DNA from: an uncultured Acidaminococcus sp.
GTDB lineage: Bacteria; Bacillota; Negativicutes; Acidaminococcales; Acidaminococcaceae
Direction: 5' to 3'
Assembly: GCA_905213155.1 (NCBI GenBank)
Contig: CAJMHI010000033.1
Span: 1 to 21,491 of the forward strand
DNA: 21,491 nucleotides
Shown: piece after piece, positions 7,542 to 15,023 of the stretch
Numbering within the stretch: the first letter of the stretch is position 1
How the letters are laid out: each line of letters opens with the position of its first letter
Notes under the pieces: model-generated
What the model was told of the DNA's origin: nothing
The model's input: the letters and a program-made list of their open reading frames with translations, nothing else
Database searches by the model: none
Program-made: the position numbers and the translations under genes

Positions 7542-8536
7542 TTCGTCACCTGGACGCTGTCATTGGCGTTCCAACGGATGCCCACACGGTCATCCACTTT
7601 CCATTGCTTATGGTCATCGTAATATTGGTAGGCAGTAACTACCTGATTGGTGTTATCCAGACGGATAAAGACTTTGTCAAAGGTGCCGCAGAATAAGAGT
7701 TCCACCACGGTTCCGTAGTAGAAGGGTTCCGGTGTGACTTCTGCTTCTTCTTCCGATACCAGGATAAACTGAGGCCGAACGGCCAGCACGGCATCGGGAT
7801 TGTCTTCAATGGCAAAAAAATTGTTTTCCCCAATAAAACTGGCGGCAAACTGGCTTTTGGGATATTGGTAAATTTTGGCCGGCGGGTCGTCCTGTTCAAT
7901 TTTTCCGCCATTTACAATAATGACCCGGTCACTCATGGTGAGCGCTTCTTCCTGGTCATGGGTTACATAAATAAAAGTGATACCCAGGCCCCGCTGGAGA
8001 TTTTTCAGTTCCAGCTGCATTTTTTTACGCAACTTGTAATCCAGGGCGCCCAGAGGTTCGTCCAGAAGGAGTACTTTGGGGTTATTGACAAGCGCCCGGG
8101 CTATGGCTACCCGCTGCTGCTGTCCGCCGCTCATCTGCTGGGGCTTGCGGTAGCGCAGTTCCTCCAGCTGGGTGAGGTATAACACATCATCAATCCGCTT
8201 TTGTTGCTCTTCCTTGGGTACTTTTTTCATCAAAAGCCCGAAACGGATATTGTCCTCCACGTCCATGTGGGGGAAGAGGGCATAATGCTGGAAGACCATG
8301 TTCACATTGCGTTTATAGGGTGCCAGGTCCGTAACATCTTCGTCATCCAGATAAATGCGGCCCGTACTAGGGGTTTCCAGTCCTGCGATCATGCGCAGAA
8401 TGGTGGTTTTCCCACACCCGCTGGGGCCTAAAAGGGTAACAAATTCTCCGTCTCCAATGGTCAGGTTCAGAGGGGGGATGATGAGGCTTTTTTCAAATTC
8501 CTTGGTGATTTCCACCAGGCGAATCATTTCTTTCAT
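7538..8536 (-). CDS. potA: polyamine ABC transporter ATP-binding protein PotA
   Basis: A 332-residue cytoplasmic ATPase that drives PotBC. All nucleotide-binding elements are present: Walker A GPSGCGKT (37-44), Q-loop Gln83, signature MSGGQQQRVAIARAL (135-149), Walker B VLLLDEP (155-161), D-loop GALD and switch His193 (YVTHDQEEAL). The C-terminal ~100 residues form the regulatory/TOBE part typical of PotA. First gene of the operon, divergent from glmS. Two ATGs lie close together (codons 1 and 4); AAAGG is 16 or 25 bases away, so the exact start is slightly uncertain. Confidence 0.93.
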   Translation of the reverse strand: MKEMIRLVEITKEFEKSLIIPPLNLTIGDGEFVTLLGPSGCGKTTILRMIAGLETPSTGRIYLDDEDVTDLAPYKRNVNMVFQHYALFPHMDVEDNIRFGLLMKKVPKEEQQKRIDDVLYLTQLEELRYRKPQQMSGGQQQRVAIARALVNNPKVLLLDEPLGALDYKLRKKMQLELKNLQRGLGITFIYVTHDQEEALTMSDRVIIVNGGKIEQDDPPAKIYQYPKSQFAASFIGENNFFAIEDNPDAVLAVRPQFILVSEEEAEVTPEPFYYGTVVELLFCGTFDKVFIRLDNTNQVVTAYQYYDDHKQWKVDDRVGIRWNANDSVQVTK

Positions 8537-8572
8537 TTTTGGCGTTTCACGACCTTTCTTCTCGTAGAGATA

Positions 8573-8608
8573 GTCAAATTATTATATCATAATTTCTTAC
8601 TATTTGAC
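8573..8608. promoter_or_regulatory. potA promoter and divergent operator candidate
   Basis: On the minus strand an extended -10 box, TGATATAAT, lies with TATAAT at 8586-8581. The -35 position 17 bases upstream (GGTCAA) is poor, as tolerated with an extended -10. The 7-base arms GTCAAAT (8573-8579) and ATTTGAC (8602-8608) form an inverted repeat that brackets the potA -10 and includes most of the glmS -35 hexamer, so a bound protein could affect both genes. Confidence 0.5.
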
Positions 8609-8632
8609 CGGAAACTTGAAACATAGTATGAT
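8604..8632 (+). promoter_or_regulatory. glmS promoter
   Basis: TTGACC (8604-8609), a 17-base spacer and TATGAT (8627-8632). The start point would be near 8639, giving a leader of about 260 bases that contains the ribozyme. Confidence 0.75.
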
Positions 8633-8729
8633 AATAACACTGTGGAAACATGTCGCTTGGGATTACCGGACCAAGGGGCCAGCGGATCATGCTAAAAGGA
8701 GGAGTCGCAAAGGGATTTCCAAAGTCATA

Positions 8730-8872
8730 GAGCGCATGTGCCGGCATAGTTCCGGCAGACGAGGAAGAGGTTCATCGAACTGTCAGCGGATGCCTCTCGG
8801 TAAGCTGCAAACCGTAAGTGCTTTTACAAAATTTCCCGGTAACGGGGAAAACAGAAGAAAGCATGGCAGACG
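8730..8872 (+). ncRNA. glmS self-cleaving ribozyme / riboswitch
   Basis: The glmS leader carries the conserved elements of this class: AGCGC at 8731-8735, where cleavage is expected between A8731 and G8732; P1 hairpin GCCGG / CCGGC (8740-8744 with 8752-8756); GACGAGG; the core GAGGTTCATCGAA; GCGGATGCCTC; CCGTAAG; and a distal hairpin TTTCCCG-GTAA-CGGGGAAA closed by TGCTTT / AAAGCA. In this class glucosamine-6-phosphate acts as the catalytic cofactor, and cleavage lowers glmS expression, giving product feedback. Position directly upstream of glmS confirms the call. About 90 further leader bases (8639-8729) lie before the cleavage site, in which I see no known element. Confidence 0.93.
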
Positions 8873-8900
8873 GTAAAGTACATACAGGAGGAAAAAATCT

Positions 8901-10730
8901 ATGTGCGGTATCGTAGGATACATTGGAAGACATCAGGCTACCCCATTCCTATTGGAAGGCCTGGGCAAACTGGAATACAGAGGCTATGACTCTGCGGGGA
9001 TTGCAGTCTTTGACGGCAAAAAAATTGTTGTAGAAAAATGTGTAGGACGGCTGGATGCCCTGCGGCAAAAAATTGTGGGGCACGAACCCACGGGAATGGT
9101 GGGTATCGGCCATACCCGTTGGGCGACTCACGGCAAACCCAGTGATATCAATGCTCATCCCCATACGGATGACACTGGGACCTTTGCGGTGGCCCATAAC
9201 GGGATTATTGAAAATTACATGCAGCTGAAGCAGGCACTTTTGAAAAAAGGCCACCATTTCCGCAGCGATACGGATACGGAAGTGGTCCCCCACCTGATGG
9301 CGGACCAGTGGGATGGCAATTTTGAAAGCACGGTGCGCAAAGTCCTTCACCTCATTAAAGGCTCGTATTCCCTGGTGTTTTTGACGGCAAAAGATCCGGA
9401 TACTTTGATCTGTGCCAAGCGGAACAATCCTCTGATTATCGGCCTGGGCAAAGGGGAAAACTATATTGCCTCGGATATTCCCGCCATCATTGCTAAAACC
9501 CGGGATACTTACATCATCAATGATGGAGAGATGGCCATTGTCAAAGCAGACAGTGTGGTGGTGAAAACTCTGGACGGGGCACCAGTGGATAAAAAAGTGT
9601 TCCGGGTTACCTGGAATGCGGAAGCAGCAGAAAAGGGCGGCTTTGCCCATTTCATGCTGAAAGAAATCTACGAGCAGCCCAAAGCAGTGCGGGATACCTT
9701 GCGAGGCCGGATTGCTGCTGACAGCGACCGGGTAGAATTCTCGGAACTGCACTGGGACAAAGAGTATTTCAAAAATATCCGCAAAATCTTTATTGTGGCC
9801 TGTGGCACGGCCTACCATGCGGGCATCGTAGGCAAGTATTACATCGAAAAAATTGCCCGGATTCCTGTGGAAGTGGATATTGCCAGCGAATTCCGGTATC
9901 GGAACCCTATCATTGATGACACATGCTTGTGTATTGTTATCAGCCAGAGCGGGGAAACCAGCGATACCCTGGAAGCACTGAAAGAAGCCAAACGCCGTGG
10001 CGCTAAAACCATGGCTGTGACCAACGTAGTAGGGTCTTCCATCGCCCGGGAAGCGGACCAGGTGGTGTACACCTATGCCTGTCCGGAAATTGCTGTAGCT
10101 TCTACCAAAGCCTATACCACCCAGCTGATTGTCATGTTGCTTTTGGCGCTGTATATTGCCCAGGTGACGGAAACAGCCAGTGCGGAGCGGAGCCATGAAC
10201 TGTTGCAGGCGCTCTTAAAAGTGCCGGAACAAATGCATGAGGTGCTGGACCGTGCGGACCAGATCAAGGTCTTTGCCACCAATTATGGAAATAGCGAAGA
10301 TGCCTTTTTCCTGGGACGGGGGCTGGATTACGCCGTAGCCCTGGAAGGTGCCTTGAAACTCAAAGAAATTTCCTATATCCATGCAGAAGCCTATGCCGCC
10401 GGGGAATTAAAACACGGTACCCTGGCTCTGATTGAAGAAGGGGTACCTGTGATTGTGCTGGCTACCCAGTCCAATATCTATGACAAAACCATCAGCAACC
10501 TGCAGGAAGTCAAAACCCGGGGAGCCATTGTCATCGGGATTGGCATGGAAGGAGATACAGAACTGCGGAAGCATGCGGATAATCTTGTAATGATTCCCAA
10601 AGCCGATGAAGATTTGGCACCGATTTTGGCAGTGATTCCGCTGCAGCTGCTAGCCTACTATGCAGCCTTGGTGCGGGGCTGTGACGTGGATAAACCGCGG
10701 AACTTGGCTAAAAGCGTAACGGTGGAATAA
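8901..10730 (+). CDS. glmS: glutamine--fructose-6-phosphate aminotransferase (isomerizing)
   Basis: A 609-residue cytoplasmic enzyme making glucosamine-6-phosphate from fructose-6-phosphate and glutamine, the entry step to UDP-GlcNAc for peptidoglycan and lipopolysaccharide. The class II glutaminase domain begins MCGIVGYIG with the N-terminal nucleophile Cys2, followed by LEYRGYDSAGI and GHTRWATHG. The isomerase half has two SIS domains, with CGTAYHAG, SQSGETSDTLEAL, STKAYTTQ, LKLKEISYIHAEAYAAGELKHG and the C-terminal DKPRNLAKSVTVE. Full family length. RBS AGGAGG near 8887. Controlled by the ribozyme in its leader. Confidence 0.97.
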   Translation: MCGIVGYIGRHQATPFLLEGLGKLEYRGYDSAGIAVFDGKKIVVEKCVGRLDALRQKIVGHEPTGMVGIGHTRWATHGKPSDINAHPHTDDTGTFAVAHNGIIENYMQLKQALLKKGHHFRSDTDTEVVPHLMADQWDGNFESTVRKVLHLIKGSYSLVFLTAKDPDTLICAKRNNPLIIGLGKGENYIASDIPAIIAKTRDTYIINDGEMAIVKADSVVVKTLDGAPVDKKVFRVTWNAEAAEKGGFAHFMLKEIYEQPKAVRDTLRGRIAADSDRVEFSELHWDKEYFKNIRKIFIVACGTAYHAGIVGKYYIEKIARIPVEVDIASEFRYRNPIIDDTCLCIVISQSGETSDTLEALKEAKRRGAKTMAVTNVVGSSIAREADQVVYTYACPEIAVASTKAYTTQLIVMLLLALYIAQVTETASAERSHELLQALLKVPEQMHEVLDRADQIKVFATNYGNSEDAFFLGRGLDYAVALEGALKLKEISYIHAEAYAAGELKHGTLALIEEGVPVIVLATQSNIYDKTISNLQEVKTRGAIVIGIGMEGDTELRKHADNLVMIPKADEDLAPILAVIPLQLLAYYAALVRGCDVDKPRNLAKSVTVE

Positions 10731-10745
10731 AAATAGTGCTTTAAC

Positions 10746-10784
10746 AAAGGCTGTTGTACAAACTTACCTTGTGCAGCAGCCTTT
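10746..10784 (+). terminator. glmS terminator
   Basis: Arms 10746-10761 (AAAGGCTGTTGTACAA) and 10769-10784 pair over 16 positions with two G-U pairs around a 7-base loop. The right arm ends in TTT and TCTCTTT follows. Confidence 0.8.
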
Positions 10785-10814
10785 CTCTTTGAGGTGTGTT
10801 TCTACCTATCTACC

Positions 10815-10843
10815 ATGACAGAACCGGCAAAAACGTGTATAAT
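10815..10843 (+). promoter_or_regulatory. nadC promoter
   Basis: ATGACA (10815-10820), a 17-base spacer and a perfect TATAAT (10838-10843). The start point would be near 10850, about 35 bases before the nadC start codon. I see no NiaR- or NrtR-like palindrome. Confidence 0.75.
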
Positions 10844-10884
10844 GGATGGCAAAATGACATTATGTGCGGAGGAGGGGCAATCCT

Positions 10885-11727
10885 GTGCAGGATATACTGC
10901 TAGACAGCAAGTTGAAACAGTGGTTGGAAGAAGATATCGGAACTGGTGACCTCACCAGTGAAGCCATTATCCCGGAAGAAGCGGTGACAACGGGCATCAT
11001 TCATGCCAAGGAAACCGGGGTAGCGTGCGGTCTTTCTGTGGCAGGGCAGGTCTTTTCTTTGATGGATCCCCGCCTTGTTTTTACACCCCTGGTTAAAGAC
11101 GGGGATGTGGTCCACAACAAGACGCTGCTTGCCCGGGTGGATGGACCGGCCCGCAGTGTGCTCAGCGGGGAGCGGTTGGCACTTAATCTATTGCAGCATT
11201 TGTCCGGGATCGCAACCTATACGAAAAAACTGGCAGACATTGTCCGCCCTTACCACTGCCGGATTGTGGATACCCGCAAAACAATTCCGGGCCTGCGGCA
11301 TCTGGAAAAATATGCCGTACGCGTTGGTGGTGGTCACAACCACCGGTTGGGACTCTATGATGCAATTCTCATCAAGGACAACCATATTGCGGTGGCAGGG
11401 GGCATTACGCCGGCCGTTACCCGGGCCAAAACCTATGCCAGTCACATGACCAAAATCGAGGTGGAAGTGGAAAACTTAGAACAGGCTAAGGAAGCGCTTG
11501 CAGCAGGAGCTGACGTTATTATGCTGGATAATATGCCACCGGATGCGATGAAACAGTGCGTGGCTGCCATTGCGCATCAGGCAGTAGTGGAGGCAAGCGG
11601 CGGGATTGATGAAAATAATCTTCTGGCTGTGGCCCAAAGCGGCGTGGACGTCATCAGCGTGGGGGCGCTTACCCATAGTGCCAAAGCTCTCGACATCAGC
11701 CTGGACATCGGAAGCATCAAAGTATAA
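10885..11727 (+). CDS. nadC: nicotinate-nucleotide diphosphorylase (quinolinate phosphoribosyltransferase)
   Basis: A 280-residue cytoplasmic enzyme converting quinolinate and PRPP to nicotinate mononucleotide in NAD synthesis. Seen: EEDIGTGDLTS near the N-terminus, SGERLALNLLQHLSGIAT, VDTRKTIPGLRHLEKYAVRVGGGHNHRLGL cut across the substrate site, LIKDNHI, the barrel segments KIEVEVENL and ADVIMLDNM, and VEASGGI. GTG 10885 is preferred: GGAGGAGGGG lies 7 bases upstream and the product then has the usual length. The longer in-frame GTG at 10864 would place the RBS inside the gene. It stands alone, without nadA or nadB beside it. Confidence 0.95.
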   Translation: MQDILLDSKLKQWLEEDIGTGDLTSEAIIPEEAVTTGIIHAKETGVACGLSVAGQVFSLMDPRLVFTPLVKDGDVVHNKTLLARVDGPARSVLSGERLALNLLQHLSGIATYTKKLADIVRPYHCRIVDTRKTIPGLRHLEKYAVRVGGGHNHRLGLYDAILIKDNHIAVAGGITPAVTRAKTYASHMTKIEVEVENLEQAKEALAAGADVIMLDNMPPDAMKQCVAAIAHQAVVEASGGIDENNLLAVAQSGVDVISVGALTHSAKALDISLDIGSIKV

Positions 11728-11732
11728 AAAAG

Positions 11733-11772
11733 AAAGCCATAGCATGCATGAAATTTTGCATACTGTGGCTTT
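11733..11772. terminator. bidirectional terminator between nadC and the glycosyltransferase gene
   Basis: Arms 11733-11748 (AAAGCCATAGCATGCA) and 11757-11772 pair over 16 positions with one G-U pair and one C-A mismatch. T residues follow on the plus strand, and on the minus strand the stem is followed by TCTTTTTT. Confidence 0.75.
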
Positions 11773-11781
11773 TGCTTTCTG

Positions 11782-12561
11782 TCATTGTGGTAAGAGAGGT
11801 TCCAAAAGGGCTTTATCCAGTAGTTCCCGGGTGATAAATCCCTGCTGGTTCATGGCCCGCAGCACCAGGTCACGGCGCTTTTTGCAGGCCTCCGGGTGCT
11901 CCAGCGGGTTTAAAGCGGTGGGCGCATAGGGGAGGCCAGCCAGCGTGGCAGCCTGGGCCAGCGACAGGTCTTTTGGCTTTTTGCGGAAATATTTCTGGGC
12001 GGCCTGTTGGACACCTGTGGCGCCACTGCCTAAAAATGTGGTGTTTAGATACATCTCCAAAATTTCGTCCTTGCTGCACCGTGCTTCAATGAGAAGCGCT
12101 AATCCTGCTTCCAGTGCTTTGCGTTCCAGGGTCTGCTCCTGGCTGAGCAAGAGATTTTTTACCAATTGCTGGGTGATTGTACTGCCCCCTTGCACCACCT
12201 CGTCGGCCTGAATATTTACCAGCGTTGCCCGCAGGATGCCATCCGGATCAATGCCGTGATGGGAGTAAAAGCGTTTATCTTCAATGGCTACCTGGGCTTG
12301 GGGCAGGTAGGGAGAAATTTGGTTCAGGGGAACCCAGTCCTGCTTGGGAATCCGTGCATGAGCGGTATATTGGATGTTCCAGGCTCCTGTCAACGCTGCA
12401 AGGGTCCCTCCTTTGTGGCTGCCGGAAAACGTCTGGGCTACCGTGGCGGAAAATGTACCCGGTGTTTCTTGGCCTACTTTTTCATGGATGGTTTCCGGGC
12501 GGGTCATGTAATAACAAAGCCCAGCGGCCAGAATCACCAGGATGAATAAGAGTTTACGCAT
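11782..12561 (-). CDS. monofunctional peptidoglycan glycosyltransferase (GT51)
   Basis: A 259-residue membrane-anchored enzyme predicted to polymerise lipid II into glycan chains outside the inner membrane. An N-terminal helix (LLFILVILAAGLCYYM) anchors it. The GT51 motifs follow: AIEDKRFYSHHGID with catalytic Glu94, QGGSTITQQLVKNLLL, ALLIEARCSKDEILEMYLNT, and LAGLPYAPTALNPLEHPE. There is no transpeptidase domain, so it resembles MtgA or the isolated N-terminal half of a class A PBP. The length and clean stop argue for a natural monofunctional enzyme rather than a truncated PBP. RBS AAAGGAGG lies 8 bases before ATG 12561. A possible -10 box, TACAAT, lies about 30 bases upstream. Confidence 0.9.
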   Translation of the reverse strand: MRKLLFILVILAAGLCYYMTRPETIHEKVGQETPGTFSATVAQTFSGSHKGGTLAALTGAWNIQYTAHARIPKQDWVPLNQISPYLPQAQVAIEDKRFYSHHGIDPDGILRATLVNIQADEVVQGGSTITQQLVKNLLLSQEQTLERKALEAGLALLIEARCSKDEILEMYLNTTFLGSGATGVQQAAQKYFRKKPKDLSLAQAATLAGLPYAPTALNPLEHPEACKKRRDLVLRAMNQQGFITRELLDKALLEPLLPQ

Positions 12562-12731
12562 AAAGGCCTCCTTTATATGCTCTTATTGTACCCGAAACCA
12601 GAAAGAAAATCCACGGAAGAAAAGTTTCACAGCTAGATTTGGTAAAAAAGGTAGCAACCGGCGGCGTTTTCTACTATAATGATAGGACCATTTAGGCAAT
12701 TCATTGGCATGCAAAAAAATCACAAAAAGTG

Positions 12732-12760
12732 TTGCAAAGTTATTCATATAGTCGTATAAT
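12732..12760 (+). promoter_or_regulatory. arg operon promoter with candidate ArgR operator
   Basis: TTGCAA (12732-12737), a 17-base spacer and a perfect TATAAT (12755-12760). The start point would be near 12767, giving a leader of about 120 bases. The region is enclosed by GTTGCAA (12731-12737) and TTGCAAC (12762-12768), an inverted repeat, and its AT-rich centre TTATTCATATAGTCGTATAA resembles an ARG box only loosely. A second TATAAT at 12675-12680 has a poor -35. The rest of the 327-base gap before argB shows no T-box, no terminator hairpin and no convincing gene. Confidence 0.6.
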
Positions 12761-12888
12761 ATTGCAACATAAGGGAAGGAGCATAAAGCAGTGGGAAATG
12801 CGTTCATGAATTGATAAAGCGTATTAACTATGGTTCCATCGAAAGAGCCTCTAGGCACAAGCAGGATAAAAGAGTGGGAGGAAATGGA

Positions 12889-13776
12889 ATGCAAATTAAA
12901 GGCAATGAAATGAACATTTTAGTCGAAGCACTGCCATATTTAAGCGCTTTTAAAGGGAAAACAGTGGTCGTTAAGTACGGCGGCAACGCCATGGTTAACG
13001 ATGAACTGAAAAATAAAGTGCTGCAGGATATTGTGTTTTTGCGGCTGGCCGGGATGCGCCCCGTGGTAGTGCACGGCGGCGGGCCGGAAATTACTGCCAT
13101 GCTGAAAGCGGCCGGGAAAAAGACGGAATTTGTCAGCGGCCTCAGAGTGACCGACAAGGAAACCGTGGAAATTGCGGAACTGGCCCTTGTAGGCAAAACC
13201 AATACGGACTTGGTGCGGCGGCTGAATATCCTGGGCGGCAATGCCATTGGACTAAACGGCAAGGACGCACGGCTGATTGAAGCAAGAAAGCATCTGGCGG
13301 ATGTATACGAAAATGGCCAGGTGAATCTGGTAGATATCGGCTATGTGGGTACCGTGGAACGGGTGAATACGGATCTTATCAATTTGCTTTTGTCCCATGA
13401 TTATATCCCGGTGATCGCCCCCATTGGCATCGGCCCTGACGGGGAGACCTATAACATCAACGCAGACAGCGTCGCCGGGGAAGTGGCCGGGGCGCTCAAG
13501 GCAGAAAAACTGCTGATGCTCACCGATGTGAAAGGGATTTTTGAAGATCACAACAATCCGGCCACCTTCCTTAGCACACTGACCTTTGAAAAAGCCCAGG
13601 AGCTGATTGTAAAAGGCAGCATTGACGGCGGTATGATTCCTAAAGTGAAGGCTTGTATTTCCGCTTTGTCCGGCGGCGCGGTGAAAACCCACATTATTGA
13701 CGGGCGCCGGGAACATTCCATCCTGGAGGAGATCTTCTCCGATGAAGGCGTGGGAACGGAAGTCGTGCGGGATTAG
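12889..13776 (+). CDS. argB: acetylglutamate kinase
   Basis: A 295-residue cytoplasmic kinase phosphorylating N-acetylglutamate, second step of arginine synthesis. Seen: VVVKYGGNAM (27-35) at the nucleotide site, VVHGGGPEI, the LRVTDKETVEIAELAL segment, and NINADSVAGEVAGAL. The N-terminal helix NILVEALPYLSAFKGKT is the form found in arginine-inhibited hexameric enzymes, so feedback inhibition by arginine is inferred. ATG 12889 has GGGAGGA 6 bases upstream. The frame is open further up to a TTG at 12811, but that extension has no good RBS and is unlike the family. First gene of argBDFGH; argC, argJ and argA are absent from the window. Confidence 0.95.
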   Translation: MQIKGNEMNILVEALPYLSAFKGKTVVVKYGGNAMVNDELKNKVLQDIVFLRLAGMRPVVVHGGGPEITAMLKAAGKKTEFVSGLRVTDKETVEIAELALVGKTNTDLVRRLNILGGNAIGLNGKDARLIEARKHLADVYENGQVNLVDIGYVGTVERVNTDLINLLLSHDYIPVIAPIGIGPDGETYNINADSVAGEVAGALKAEKLLMLTDVKGIFEDHNNPATFLSTLTFEKAQELIVKGSIDGGMIPKVKACISALSGGAVKTHIIDGRREHSILEEIFSDEGVGTEVVRD

Positions 13777-13808
13777 AAAAATTCCGCAGGAAGGGAAATG
13801 ATAAAGGG

Positions 13809-14999
13809 ATGAATACACAAGAGATTATTACTACCACGGAGCAATATTATTTGCCTGTCTTTGGCCGGGCGCCCATTGCCCTGGACCATGGGGATGGCTG
13901 CTATCTGTATGACGCAGATGGCAAGAAATACTTGGACGGGTTTGCCGGCATTGCAGTGAACGCTCTGGGCTATAACCATCCGGCGGTGGTCAAAGCTGTC
14001 CAGGAACAGGCGGGAAAAATCATGCACGTTTCCAATCTGTTCTATACGGAAATCCAGGCCAAGGCGGCTAAGCAGCTGTGTGAAGTCACAGGCTTTGACC
14101 GGGTGTTTTTCGCCAATTCCGGGGCTGAGGCCAATGAAGGAGCCATTAAACTGGCGCTGAAATATGGCGTGAAAAAGAACCCCAAGAAAGTAAAAATTAT
14201 TACCGCCAAGGCTTCTTTCCATGGCCGTACCATGGAAACCCTGACGGCAACCGGGCAGGAGCACTACCATGAAGGCCTGGGGCCCTTAACCGATGTATTT
14301 TCCTATGTGCCCTATGGCGACAGCGATGCCCTTGCTGCCCAAATGGACGATACGGTGTGCGGCGTGCTGTTGGAACCCATTCAGGGAGAAGGGGGCGTTC
14401 ATGTTCCGCCGGAAGGCTATTTGCAAAAAGTCCGGGAGCTGTGTGACAAACACGATGCCCTTTTGATTTTTGACGAGGTGCAGACTGGGGTGTGCCGCAC
14501 TGGTTACTGGTTTGCCTATATGCATAGCGGGATAAAACCCGATGTGATGACGCTTGCCAAAGCCATTGGCTGCGGGTTCCCGATGGGGGCCTTTGTGGTT
14601 ACAGAGCGTCTGGCTCATGTTTTTGCGCCCGGGGATCATGGTTCTACTTTTGGCGGCAATGCCCTTGCCTGCGCCGCCTGCTACGCAGCAATCCATGCTA
14701 TGAAGGACATGGCGTTAGACAAACAGGCCGCCCAAACGGGTGCCTATCTCCAAAAAGGCCTGCAAGCCCTGCAGAAAAAATATCCGGACAAAGTGAAGGA
14801 CGTGCGGGGCATGGGACTTTTACAGGGGATGGAACTGACGAAACCTGGCGGTGCACTTGTGACAGAAGGGCTCAAGAAAGGGCTTATCCTAAACTGCACG
14901 GCGGGAACGGTCCTGCGGTTTGCCCCGCCTCTTATCATCACGCAAGCGCAGATTGATGAACTGCTGAAAGGTCTGGATGCGCTTTTGGCAGCGTTTTAA
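13809..14999 (+). CDS. argD: acetylornithine aminotransferase
   Basis: A 396-residue PLP-dependent class III aminotransferase converting N-acetylglutamate semialdehyde to N-acetylornithine. Seen: DGDGCYLYDADGKKYLDGFAGIAVNALGYNHP-type N-terminal block, FFANSGAEANEGAIKLA, the region around ASFHGRTMETL, LLEPIQGEGGV, IFDEVQTGVCRTG, and DVMTLAKAIGCGFPMGAF with the PLP lysine in TLAKAIG. It starts 32 bases after argB. The RBS is poorly spaced: GGAAGGG lies 12 bases upstream and AAAGGG abuts the ATG. Confidence 0.95.
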   Translation: MNTQEIITTTEQYYLPVFGRAPIALDHGDGCYLYDADGKKYLDGFAGIAVNALGYNHPAVVKAVQEQAGKIMHVSNLFYTEIQAKAAKQLCEVTGFDRVFFANSGAEANEGAIKLALKYGVKKNPKKVKIITAKASFHGRTMETLTATGQEHYHEGLGPLTDVFSYVPYGDSDALAAQMDDTVCGVLLEPIQGEGGVHVPPEGYLQKVRELCDKHDALLIFDEVQTGVCRTGYWFAYMHSGIKPDVMTLAKAIGCGFPMGAFVVTERLAHVFAPGDHGSTFGGNALACAACYAAIHAMKDMALDKQAAQTGAYLQKGLQALQKKYPDKVKDVRGMGLLQGMELTKPGGALVTEGLKKGLILNCTAGTVLRFAPPLIITQAQIDELLKGLDALLAAF

Positions 15000-15023
15000 T
15001 GACTGAGTAGAAGAAGGGATATA

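Noticed and set aside
8604..8876. 90-residue plus-strand frame upstream of glmS
   Set aside because: It starts in the -35 box of the glmS promoter and runs through the ribozyme, which explains the sequence better.
8949..10196. 415-residue minus-strand frame opposite glmS
   Set aside because: Long antisense frames arise from codon bias in GC-rich third positions; it shows no family motif and glmS on the other strand is certain.
12811..12888. N-terminal extension of argB from TTG 12811
   Set aside because: No good RBS, composition unlike the gene, and ATG 12889 has a well-spaced GGGAGGA and gives the usual family length.
12767..12888. T-box or arginine attenuator in the argB leader
   Set aside because: No T-box core motif, no terminator/antiterminator pair, and the short start-stop frame has no arginine codons.
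12583..12894. 103-residue minus-strand frame upstream of argB
   Set aside because: It covers the arg promoter and the AT-rich intergenic region, with no RBS or recognisable motif.
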